Positions 1-5,644 of a stretch of 5,961 bases of DNA are shown one piece after another. The DNA comes from Desulfobacula sp. GTDB taxonomy: Bacteria > Desulfobacterota > Desulfobacteria > Desulfobacterales > Desulfobacteraceae. The DNA is taken from the NCBI GenBank assembly GCA_029940235.1, contig JAOZRI010000153.1:1-5961 (forward strand), given 5' to 3'. Numbering within the stretch: the stretch's first letter is position 1; each line of letters starts with the position of its first letter. The position numbers were made by a program, and so were the translations under genes. Below the pieces are notes generated by a model. The model searched no databases. It saw only the letters and a program-made list of their open reading frames with translations, and was not told where the DNA came from.

Positions 1-453
1 TTTCTGGAAACCATGGAAAATTTTCAACTGCTCAATCACCAGAGTTCAGATTCAGGACGATTCTTACTGCCATTCCCAATTTTTGGCGATTCAGCTTTTA
101 GTTTTGGGCAGCTTTTAATAGATACAGGAGATAAAGCCAAAGATAAAACCAAAGATGGTGAAAAACTTATTAATATCTCTTTTTTACTTAACATGACAAA
201 ATTAGGTCCCTTAAGAGCTGATTTTTCAATATTAAAAAAAGAGATAACAGGAAGGTTTCTTCTCCAGGATGATGATACCTGTGAGTATGTTAAATCAATG
301 ATCCATGAATTAAAAACAAGACTTGCAAAGGTTGAATACCATGCTTTTAATATAGAGTGTAAAACAGCAAAAAAAGAAGAAATTCAACCAGGAGTTTTTA
401 TTGAAACCCTGGTAAACGCAAGTGATGACCGGGTATTAAATATTGTAGTGTAA
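1..453 (+). CDS. FliK-like hook-length control protein, C-terminal part (5' end outside window)
   Basis: The frame is open from base 1. The first ATG at 13 has no ribosome binding site before it, so the gene very probably starts upstream, and 150 residues are visible. The sequence begins with a hydrophobic beta-rich part (FLLPFPIFGDS). A charged linker rich in Lys and Asp follows, then a stretch that fits the FliK C-terminal (Flg_hook) fold: a strand ending in LNMTKLGPLRADFSILKKEITG, then a helix (VKSMIHELKTRLAKVEYHAFNIEC). In the known family this domain sits on the cytoplasmic domain of FlhB and stops hook export when the hook reaches its length. The next gene encodes an FlhB-C homologue, which supports the call. 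The family match is from memory of its pattern, without a search. It could be a FliK paralogue and not the main hook-length ruler, so no symbol is given. Confidence 0.62.
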   Translation, partial: FLETMENFQLLNHQSSDSGRFLLPFPIFGDSAFSFGQLLIDTGDKAKDKTKDGEKLINISFLLNMTKLGPLRADFSILKKEITGRFLLQDDDTCEYVKSMIHELKTRLAKVEYHAFNIECKTAKKEEIQPGVFIETLVNASDDRVLNIVV

Positions 454-548
454 CTGCCACGGGCAGATTTGATCTTTTATCATGGTTTGTCTGAAATAAA
501 GAAGACAAGTCCGCTGTGCGGGTTGTTAAAGGTTTGTAAATATAAAAT
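454..548 (+). other. Short intergenic gap with three small inverted repeats
   Basis: This 95-base gap separates the FliK-like and FlhB-like genes. It contains CTGCC-ACG-GGCAG (454-466) directly after the stop codon, TTGTCT/AGACAA (487-492 and 503-508, 10-base loop), and CCGC-TGT-GCGG (511-521). The first is followed by a mixed A/T stretch ending in TTTT (475-478), which is a weak terminator-like shape. The others have no T run. An AAAGG at 528-532 is the best ribosome-binding candidate for the next gene, but it lies 16 bases from the ATG. I cannot tell whether these hairpins have a role. Confidence 0.3.
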
Positions 549-824
549 ATGAATAAAAAACATATAAAAAAAGCTGTTGCCATACAATATGACCGCTCAA
601 AGGATAGTGCCCCGAAAATCACTGCCAAGGGCAAAGGCAAGGTAGCCCATAAAATCATTGAACTTGCAAAAAAACATGATATTCCCATAAAAGATGATCC
701 AGATCTTATTGAAGTCTTATCCTCCCTTGAGATTAATGAAGAGATTCCTTCCCATATTTATGTGGCAGTTGCAGAACTTCTTGCCTTTGTCTATTCCATG
801 AATTCCAAACGCCAGACAAAGTAG
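549..824 (+). CDS. Stand-alone FlhB cytoplasmic-domain homologue (FlhB2/YlqH-type)
   Basis: This 91-residue protein aligns by eye with the part of FlhB that follows the NPTH cleavage site. It has KAVAIQYD (8-15) where FlhB has YAVALKYD, then APKITAKGKG (21-30), HKIIELAKKHDIPIKDDPDL (34-53), and EINEEIPSHIYVAVAELLAFVY (61-82). FlhB is normally about 350-380 residues with four membrane helices. This protein has no membrane segment and should be cytoplasmic. The four positions aligned with NPTH read KHIK, so autocleavage is not possible. Similar small proteins are known next to FliK-like genes (for example Bacillus YlqG/YlqH), and a role in the type III export switch is inferred. An in-frame TAA at 543-545 fixes the start at 549 or later. 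The ribosome binding site is weak. Confidence 0.8.
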   Translation: MNKKHIKKAVAIQYDRSKDSAPKITAKGKGKVAHKIIELAKKHDIPIKDDPDLIEVLSSLEINEEIPSHIYVAVAELLAFVYSMNSKRQTK

Positions 825-953
825 TTTTAAGATAGGAAAATTTTTCTTGTTCTGTCAATTCCCATACTTTTATCCTGTCAGGTTTTTGGCGAAAAGAGAG
901 TGGTAATACAAATCAATAATATAGTAAAATAGTTTTAGATTTTCTATCTTGGT

Positions 954-971
954 GATAATACTCTGATAATA
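954..971 (+). promoter_or_regulatory. Direct repeat GATAATA x2, candidate activator site
   Basis: Two perfect copies of GATAATA are separated by CTCT, giving an 11-bp period that would put both on about the same face of the helix. They lie about 105-125 bases upstream of the predicted start at 1077, in the range where enhancer-binding activators of sigma-54 promoters usually bind. The link to an activator (an FleQ/FlrC/FlgR-type regulator) is inference only. In AT-rich DNA a 7-bp repeat can also arise by chance. Confidence 0.22.
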
Positions 972-1006
972 AAGGGTTTTTTCTTAAATTACCTGTGCTT
1001 AATAGC

Positions 1007-1027
1007 AATATAGATTCTATATTTTTT
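1007..1027 (+). terminator. A/T-rich hairpin with T run, possible weak terminator
   Basis: AATATAG (1007-1013) and CTATATT (1017-1023) form a perfect 7-bp inverted repeat around ATT, followed by TTTT (1024-1027). It could end transcripts from the FlhB-like gene just before the flgF promoter. Only one G-C pair is present in the stem, so it would be a poor intrinsic terminator. It could equally be a protein-binding palindrome. Confidence 0.25.
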
Positions 1028-1050
1028 ACAGATCTTTATAAAAAAACAGA

Positions 1051-1066
1051 TGGCATTCATATTGCA
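1051..1066 (+). promoter_or_regulatory. Sigma-54 (RpoN) promoter of the flgF operon
   Basis: The sequence TGGCAT-TCATA-TTGCA matches the -24/-12 consensus TGGCAC-N5-TTGCA at every conserved position except the C after TGGCA. The GG (1052-1053) and GC (1064-1065) elements have the exact spacing required. The predicted start is near 1077, giving a leader of about 66 bases before flgF. Flagellar rod and ring genes are sigma-54 dependent in many polar-flagellated proteobacteria, so the context fits. Activation would need a AAA+ enhancer-binding protein that is not encoded in this window. Confidence 0.85.
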
Positions 1067-1124
1067 AGTTAATCAGTGTGAGCAAAATGTATAACCTGAA
1101 GATCATACGTAATCTAAAGGCAAA

Positions 1125-1130
1125 AAGGAG
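1125..1130 (+). promoter_or_regulatory. flgF ribosome binding site
   Basis: AAGGAG is a strong Shine-Dalgarno sequence, but it stands 12 bases before the ATG at 1143, longer than the usual 5-9. No other in-frame start lies between them, so 1143 remains the best choice. Confidence 0.65.
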
Positions 1131-1142
1131 AACTATAAAGAG

Positions 1143-1835
1143 ATGATTCTTGAAATGACCCGACCTGTCCAAGGCGGATTAAGACAGGAGAGAAAACTTG
1201 AAGCAGTATCAAATAACCTTGCCAACGCAGATACAACAGGTTTTAAAAAAGACACATTGAGTTTTGACAAACAATTTAAAGCCCAGATAAATAAAGATTT
1301 TTCACAAGGAAATATATTAACCACAGGTAATCCCTTTGATTTTGCCCTTTCAGGCAAAGGTTTTTTTAAGGTTGATACAGTGGAAGGTATAAAATACACA
1401 AGAAATGGAAATTTCAGCCTGGACTCCAGTGGTATTCTGGTGGATCAGAATGGAAATTTTGTCATGGGTCAGGCTGGTGCCATTGCCATTGACGGGGACA
1501 ATATTGTAAGGGACCTCGTAGTTAACCAGGCAGGAGAAATCAGTCTTGCAGGAGACCTGATTGCTACACTTGATATTGTCACCTTTGAAGATTTGAGAAA
1601 AATGGAGAGGGATAGAGGTAATCTGCTGTCCTATAAAGGTAATACAACAGATGAGATTCAAGCTGATAATGCAATTGTTCAGCATAAAGCCATTGAGAAA
1701 TCAAACGTTAAAGTTGTTGAAGAGATGGTTCGTATGATTGATTATCATAGAATGTTTGAAACATTTACAAAATCAATGATGACGTTTGATGAGATTGATA
1801 GTAAGGCCATTAATGATGTAGGTAAGCTAAGGTAA
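1143..1835 (+). CDS. flgF: Flagellar proximal rod protein FlgF
   Basis: FlgF is a subunit of the proximal rod, which joins the MS ring to the distal rod. It is exported by the flagellar type III system without a cleaved signal. The 230 residues show the rod/hook family layout. The N-terminal rod motif is LEAVSNNLANADTTGFKKD (19-37). A central beta domain carries FALSGKGFFKV (67-77) and YTRNGNFSLDSSG (85-97). The C-terminal helix is SNVKVVEEMVRMIDYHRMFE (187-206). The central part lacks the FlgG-type insertion rich in Gly and Pro, and the gene lies directly before flgG, so FlgF is preferred. The length is slightly below the usual 240-250. It is first in the operon behind the sigma-54 promoter, and its stop codon abuts a large palindrome. 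Confidence 0.93.
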   Translation: MILEMTRPVQGGLRQERKLEAVSNNLANADTTGFKKDTLSFDKQFKAQINKDFSQGNILTTGNPFDFALSGKGFFKVDTVEGIKYTRNGNFSLDSSGILVDQNGNFVMGQAGAIAIDGDNIVRDLVVNQAGEISLAGDLIATLDIVTFEDLRKMERDRGNLLSYKGNTTDEIQADNAIVQHKAIEKSNVKVVEEMVRMIDYHRMFETFTKSMMTFDEIDSKAINDVGKLR

Positions 1836-1959
1836 TGTTTGTATGTAAACTCATCCATCTGCTTCGTTGCTTCAAACTTCTAAAATCCTCATGTACTTCA
1901 GTACACTCCGGTTTTAAAAGTTTTTGCGTCTCACATATGGGCAACTTTACAAACAAACA
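1836..1959. repeat. ~124-bp imperfect palindromic element between flgF and flgG
   Basis: The outer arms TGTTTGTATGTAAA (1836-1849) and TTTACAAACAAACA (1946-1959) match as inverted repeats at 13 of 14 positions. The centre is TGTACT-TC-AGTACA (1892-1905), a perfect 6-bp palindrome with a 2-base loop. In between, paired blocks such as TAAAATC (1881-1887) with GGTTTTA (1910-1916, one G-U pair) and AAACTT (1874-1879) with AAGTTT (1918-1923) keep the symmetry with small internal loops. The whole could fold into one long hairpin in DNA or mRNA. It starts on the base after the flgF stop and is followed by no T run, so it is not a standard terminator. The form resembles intergenic palindromic repeats or miniature inverted-repeat elements. 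Only one copy is in this window. Confidence 0.8.
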
Positions 1960-1992
1960 TATGTTCTTAGCTGATTACAAGGAAATAATAAT

Positions 1993-2000
1993 AGAAGGAG
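1993..2000 (+). promoter_or_regulatory. flgG ribosome binding site
   Basis: AGAAGGAG lies 7 bases before the ATG at 2008. It is the strongest and best-placed ribosome binding site in the window, which suits a gene that cannot be translationally coupled to flgF across the 172-base gap. Confidence 0.85.
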
Positions 2001-2007
2001 ATTCACT

Positions 2008-2790
2008 ATGATACGCTCGCTCTGGTCAGCGGCAACGGGCATGCACGCACAGCAGATGCAGACAGATGTTGTGGCAAATAATCTTGCTAACTCCAGCACC
2101 ACTGGGTTTAAAAAATCAAGAGCTAATTTTGAAGATCTCATGTACAGGACAATGCAGGTTGCAGGCCAGACCACTCCTGGAGGGGGGCAGGTCCCGTCTG
2201 GAATACAGGTTGGTATGGGAGTCAAACCCACCAGTGTGCAGAAAATGTTTTCCCAGGGAGATTATATTCAGACTGATAATCAGCTGGACATGGCAATTCA
2301 GGGAGAAGGTTTTTTTAGAGTACTTCACGGAGATGAAGACTTATATACAAGGGCTGGTAATTTTACCCTGGACAGTGAAGGTTTTTTAACCACTTCATCT
2401 GGAGATCGTCTGCAGCCTGAGATCTCTCTGCCCGAGGAAACCATAACAATTACTCTGCAGGATGATGGAACACTCACTGCCCATGGAGCTGATGAGACAA
2501 TCCTGGCAACCGAACAGATTTTGATAAGTACTTTTATTAATCAGGCCGGTCTCTTTGCCGTGGGAAATAATCTTTTCAGGCAAACCGAGGGTTCCGGTGA
2601 TGCAACAGAGAGGACTCCGGGTGAAGATGGTTCTGGAACCGTAATCAATAATTATCTCGAGGGCTCCAATGTAAGTGTTATTGAAGAGATGGTTGCCATG
2701 ATTTCAGGCCAGAGGACATATGAGGCGAATTCAAAATCAATTCAAACTGCAGACAGTATGCTCAGTACTGCCAACGGCCTTAAAAGGTAG
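2008..2790 (+). CDS. flgG: Flagellar distal rod protein FlgG
   Basis: FlgG builds the distal rod, the drive shaft that runs through the P and L rings to the hook. The 260 residues match the length of the enterobacterial protein. Visible features are the start MIRSLWSAATGM, the rod motif VVANNLANSSTTGFKKS (21-37) and the FlgG-specific segment FEDLMYRTMQVAG (41-53), followed by a Gly/Pro-rich stretch to GIQVGMGV (65-72). After these come MAIQGEGFFRV (95-105), YTRAGNFTLDSEG (113-125) and a C-terminal helix LEGSNVSVIEEMVAMISGQRTYEANSKSIQTAD (217-249). FlgG is a type III export substrate with no signal peptide. The start is set by an excellent ribosome binding site. The flgA start follows 15 bases after the stop. 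Confidence 0.97.
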   Translation: MIRSLWSAATGMHAQQMQTDVVANNLANSSTTGFKKSRANFEDLMYRTMQVAGQTTPGGGQVPSGIQVGMGVKPTSVQKMFSQGDYIQTDNQLDMAIQGEGFFRVLHGDEDLYTRAGNFTLDSEGFLTTSSGDRLQPEISLPEETITITLQDDGTLTAHGADETILATEQILISTFINQAGLFAVGNNLFRQTEGSGDATERTPGEDGSGTVINNYLEGSNVSVIEEMVAMISGQRTYEANSKSIQTADSMLSTANGLKR

Positions 2791-2805
2791 GTAAAGAGAA
2801 GATAA

Positions 2806-3810
2806 ATGTTTGCAATCAAAACAGATATTAAGTTAATCTTTTTTGTTATCACTGGGCTGATGCTTGGGAACTGTATATTTATAAGTTCTATTTTTGCAGA
2901 TAATACCAGGGAAGATAAAGATAGAATAAAGATCACAATAAATGAAACAAATCTTGTAAAAGATTCCCATGTCTTACTCAAAGATATAGCCAATGTGCAG
3001 GCAGATGGATTTTTAAAAGAAGTATTGGAAAAAATAGAGATTGGTCGTTCCCCAAAACCAGGCCAAGTTAAATTGTTTGAAAAAAAGAAAATATTATCTG
3101 TTATTGAGCACCAGCAATATTTGTCGGAAAATATAATTTTTAATTCTCCGCAGAAAATATATGTCAAGAGAGAAAGCCAGAGAATTTCAAAATCCAGAAT
3201 CAGACAATGTATTGATCAATATCTTGCCAAAGCTTTAAAGGGTAGGGATTATCAATTAAAATCATTGGATATAAAAGGCCTTGAGCAATATTCTGCCGGG
3301 ACAGTAAAACTTCAGATTGATTCAGGTAAAATAATTAATAATCATGGAAAGCTATCCTGCCATGTGAGAGTTATGATTGATGGCACAAAAGAAGACATAT
3401 TGAATATATCAGGTATTGTTGCAGTATATGAAAATATTTTCTTTGCAAAAAAACGCCTTGTCAAAGGGGATATAATTTCAAGTGAGTGTGTCTATCAGCA
3501 AAAGAAAAATATTTATAGTCTGAGAGATGGTTTTATAAAAACCTTTGATGAAATTAGTGGGAAAATAGTTAAATCAAGCATTGGAAAAAATGATTATTTA
3601 AAAAGCAATTTTCTTTTAGAACCCCCTTTAATCAAAAAAGGGGATATTATCAGAATAGTCGTTAAAAACAATAATTTATTGATTGTTGCCTCGGGTATCT
3701 CCATGGAAAACGGGTTTGAAAACCAATTAATCAAGGTTGAAAATATTGGTTCAGGTAAACTTATCAGAGGGATTGTAAAAGACAAATCAAAAGTAGAGGT
3801 TATATATTAA
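2806..3810 (+). CDS. flgA: P-ring chaperone FlgA (long form)
   Basis: FlgA is a periplasmic chaperone needed for FlgI to assemble into the P ring around the rod. An N-terminal Sec signal is visible: Lys5 and Lys9, a hydrophobic core at about 10-28, and likely cleavage after SIFA (31). The C-terminal third fits the SAF-type FlgA domain: VAVYENIFFAKKRLVKGDIIS (205-225), DEISGKIVKSSIGKNDYLKSNFL (248-270), PPLIKKGDIIRIVV (273-286), and NQLIKVENIGSGKLIRGIVKD (306-326). At 334 residues it is over 100 longer than E. coli FlgA (219). The extra N-terminal part (about 40-200) includes SHVLLKDIANV and IEIGRSPKPGQVKLF, typical of long FlgA proteins. The ribosome binding site is weak (AGAGAAG before the ATG), and coupling to flgG is plausible. 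It lies two genes before its client flgI. Confidence 0.9.
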   Translation: MFAIKTDIKLIFFVITGLMLGNCIFISSIFADNTREDKDRIKITINETNLVKDSHVLLKDIANVQADGFLKEVLEKIEIGRSPKPGQVKLFEKKKILSVIEHQQYLSENIIFNSPQKIYVKRESQRISKSRIRQCIDQYLAKALKGRDYQLKSLDIKGLEQYSAGTVKLQIDSGKIINNHGKLSCHVRVMIDGTKEDILNISGIVAVYENIFFAKKRLVKGDIISSECVYQQKKNIYSLRDGFIKTFDEISGKIVKSSIGKNDYLKSNFLLEPPLIKKGDIIRIVVKNNNLLIVASGISMENGFENQLIKVENIGSGKLIRGIVKDKSKVEVIY

Positions 3811-3814
3811 CAAT

Positions 3815-4534
3815 ATGGCATTAAAATTAAAAATCATATGCATTCTCATTGTGCTTATTGTCTGTTTCAATGTTACAGGCTGTCTTTTGACTTCCCAAAC
3901 TAATAATACAGGGCTTGTTATTCCTGAAGGCGGTTCAACTCAACCCTCTATCCAGCCTCAGTTTACCGGAGTCAGGCCATCTGAAGGCTCTTTATGGGTA
4001 AATAAAACAGGGTCAATGTTTGAAGATTCAAAAGCTGCCCACATAGGAGATACAGTTATTGTCGATATTATTGAGAACACCTCATCCAAAATGGATGTAA
4101 ATACTGAAGGCTCAAGAAAAACAGCAATGAATATCGGGGTGCCAAAGATTAATATCCTTGGATTTGAAACAGATTTCGGTGCCAATCCTGGTGACGCTTT
4201 GCTCATTGGGACGGATTTTTCAAATAATTTTGAAGGAGAAGGTAAAAGTGATCGTTCCGGCCAGGTAACAGCTTCCATTGCTGCCCGGGTGACTGAAATT
4301 TTGCCAAATGGGAATTTAAGTCTTTTTGGCAGGCGTGCCATGAAAGTAAATAATGAAGTTCAGTATATAACAGTGGCTGGTGTGGTTAGGCCCCAGGATA
4401 TTTCAGCTTCCAATAGAGTAAAATCAACCTATCTTGCAGATTCCAGGATAGAGTATTATGGCAAGGGTGCCCTTGCAGATAAACAAAAACCTGGCTGGGG
4501 TACTAGAATCATAGATAATCTATGGCCATGGTAA
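3815..4534 (+). CDS. flgH: L-ring lipoprotein FlgH
   Basis: FlgH forms the outer-membrane L ring, the outer bushing of the rod. The 239 residues begin with a lipoprotein signal: Lys4 and Lys6, a hydrophobic core (7-18), and the lipobox VTGC with Cys23 as the lipidated residue. Leu24 at the next position fits sorting to the outer membrane. Family motifs follow: EGSLWVNKTGSMFED (57-71), HIGDTVIVDIIENTSS (76-91), FEGEGKSDRSGQVTASIAARV (139-159), LPNGNLSLFGRR (163-174), ITVAGVVRPQDI (185-196), and the C-terminal GWGTRIIDNLWPW (227-239). The length is in the usual range. Only 4 bases separate it from flgA. The nearest Shine-Dalgarno, AGAGG (3795-3799), lies within the flgA coding end at 15 bases distance, so translational coupling to flgA is likely. 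Confidence 0.96.
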   Translation: MALKLKIICILIVLIVCFNVTGCLLTSQTNNTGLVIPEGGSTQPSIQPQFTGVRPSEGSLWVNKTGSMFEDSKAAHIGDTVIVDIIENTSSKMDVNTEGSRKTAMNIGVPKINILGFETDFGANPGDALLIGTDFSNNFEGEGKSDRSGQVTASIAARVTEILPNGNLSLFGRRAMKVNNEVQYITVAGVVRPQDISASNRVKSTYLADSRIEYYGKGALADKQKPGWGTRIIDNLWPW

Positions 4535-4552
4535 ACAGAGGATATTGATTAA

Positions 4553-5644
4553 ATGCTTAAATTTCAAAATAGTAATATTTTTGCCATAAAGGATTATATT
4601 GGGGTTAATCTAAAAGTGATTTTGTTAAGTAAAATTTTTATTATAGTTATAATTTTAACTGTTTTTGCCTCAAATGCATATTGCGCAAGGATTAAAGATC
4701 TTGCTGCCATTAAAGGCATTCGTTCTAATCAGCTTTCAGGATATGGGCTTGTTGTGGGTCTGAATGGAACCGGTGACAAAGATGGTGTCAGCTTTACCAA
4801 GCAGGCACTTGCCAATATGATGGAGAAAATGAATGTCTATATTGATAAAAACAGCCTTAAAGTTAAAAACGTTGCTGCTGTTATGGTAACAGCAAACATT
4901 CCTGCCTTTGCAAGGATTGGCGATAAAATTGATGTACTTGCATCATCCCTTGGAGATGCTAAAAGCCTTAAGGGCGGTACCCTGTTAGTGACACCGCTCA
5001 AAGGAGTAGATGGTCAGGTATATGCTTTGGCTCAGGGTACCATGACCCTTGCAATACCAGATGGTGCAAATGATAGGGACAGTCACCTGCAGGTAGCACG
5101 AATTGTCAATGGTGCATCCGTTGAACAGGAAATCCCTTTTAAATTAAATGGGAAAAAAAAATTAATTCTCTCTCTGTTTCAGCCCGATTTCACCACTGCA
5201 ACAAGGATGTCAGATACCATTAATGCATCAATTGGTGATGGAGTAGCCCAAACCATTGATTCCAGCGCAATAAGCCTGAAAGTTCCTGAGAGTATGTGGG
5301 AAATGAATGTTGCCAGGTTTATTGCAGATATTGAAACATTGACGGTTATTCCAGATACGATTGCCAAAATTGTAATCAATGAAAGAACCGGTACTATTGT
5401 GATTGGAAGTGATGTAACAATTTCCAGTGTTGCCATTGCCCATGGTGATCTCTCCGTGACCATTAATGAGGAAGAACCCGGGAATGTAAAAGAGGGCAGT
5501 GTCATGAACCTGCCGGGCACATCAACCATTGGAGAGCTTGTCAGGGGACTTAATTCCCTTGGTATAAAACCCAAGGATCTTATCAGTATTTTACAGAGTA
5601 TTAAGGCTGCCGGTGCACTACAGGCAGAGCTGGTGGTGATTTGA
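4553..5644 (+). CDS. flgI: P-ring protein FlgI
   Basis: FlgI polymerises in the periplasm into the P ring, helped by FlgA. Landmarks are ARIKDLAAIKGIRSNQLSGYGLVVGLNGTGDKDG (45-78), GDAKSLKGGTLLVTPLKGVDGQVYALAQG (134-162), HLQVARIVNGASVEQEIPF (178-196), INERTGTIVIGSDVTISSVAIAHGDLSVTI (275-304), and the C-terminal LVRGLNSLGIKPKDLISILQSIKAAGALQAELVVI. A Sec signal ends near residue 44 (AYC before Ala45). It is long at 44 residues, because the hydrophobic core (about 22-38) is preceded by a 20-residue polar leader. A GTG at 4616 (codon 22) would give a normal-length signal, but the ATG at 4553 has the better ribosome binding site (AGAGGA, 4537-4542). After cleavage the mature protein has no Cys, so it could not form the intramolecular disulfide described for the enterobacterial protein. 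Confidence 0.96.
   Translation: MLKFQNSNIFAIKDYIGVNLKVILLSKIFIIVIILTVFASNAYCARIKDLAAIKGIRSNQLSGYGLVVGLNGTGDKDGVSFTKQALANMMEKMNVYIDKNSLKVKNVAAVMVTANIPAFARIGDKIDVLASSLGDAKSLKGGTLLVTPLKGVDGQVYALAQGTMTLAIPDGANDRDSHLQVARIVNGASVEQEIPFKLNGKKKLILSLFQPDFTTATRMSDTINASIGDGVAQTIDSSAISLKVPESMWEMNVARFIADIETLTVIPDTIAKIVINERTGTIVIGSDVTISSVAIAHGDLSVTINEEEPGNVKEGSVMNLPGTSTIGELVRGLNSLGIKPKDLISILQSIKAAGALQAELVVI

Larger units (their letters stand above)
825..1142 (+). other. 318-base intergenic region with the flgF promoter
   Basis: I find no convincing gene on either strand here. The stretch is very AT-rich. From left to right it holds a repeated CTGTCA (855-860 and 875-880), a direct repeat GATAATA (954-971), an A/T hairpin with a T run (1007-1027), the sigma-54 promoter (1051-1066) and the flgF leader. 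A 19-codon reading frame (1087-1146) ends in the flgF start codon but has no good ribosome binding site. The region separates the FliK-like/FlhB-like pair from the flgF operon and is of a suitable length for a sigma-54 promoter plus an upstream activator site. Confidence 0.7.

Noticed and set aside
762..775. TGGCAGTTGCAG inside the FlhB-like gene as a sigma-54 promoter
   Set aside because: The TGGCA and TTGCA parts are almost adjacent. The required spacer is missing.
825..1142. A hidden small gene in the long intergenic region
   Set aside because: Apart from the 19-codon frame at 1087, I found no frame with a plausible start, ribosome binding site and protein-like composition.
1133..1399. 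Minus-strand open frames across flgF, flgG, flgH and flgI
   Set aside because: They lie opposite clear conserved flagellar genes, have no recognisable domain or ribosome binding site, and are best explained as shadows.
1836..1959. The flgF-flgG palindrome as a rho-independent terminator
   Set aside because: No T run follows the right arm on the + strand, the hairpin is far longer than a terminator stem, and flgG has no evident promoter of its own in the gap.
2866..2874. FlgA LGNC (residues 20-23) as a lipobox
   Set aside because: Asn stands at the position before Cys, where Gly, Ala or Ser is expected, and the hydrophobic stretch continues past the Cys to a normal signal peptidase I site near residue 31. 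FlgA is a soluble periplasmic chaperone.
4459..4478. TGGCA followed by TTGCAG inside flgH as an internal sigma-54 promoter
   Set aside because: The -24-like and -12-like parts are three bases too far apart, and the sequence is explained by conserved coding.
4673..4684. FlgI NAYC (residues 41-44) as a lipobox
   Set aside because: Tyr before Cys and Asn at -3 do not fit the lipobox. Ala42-x-Cys44 followed by Ala45 fits an ordinary signal peptidase I cut before the conserved ARIKDLA.
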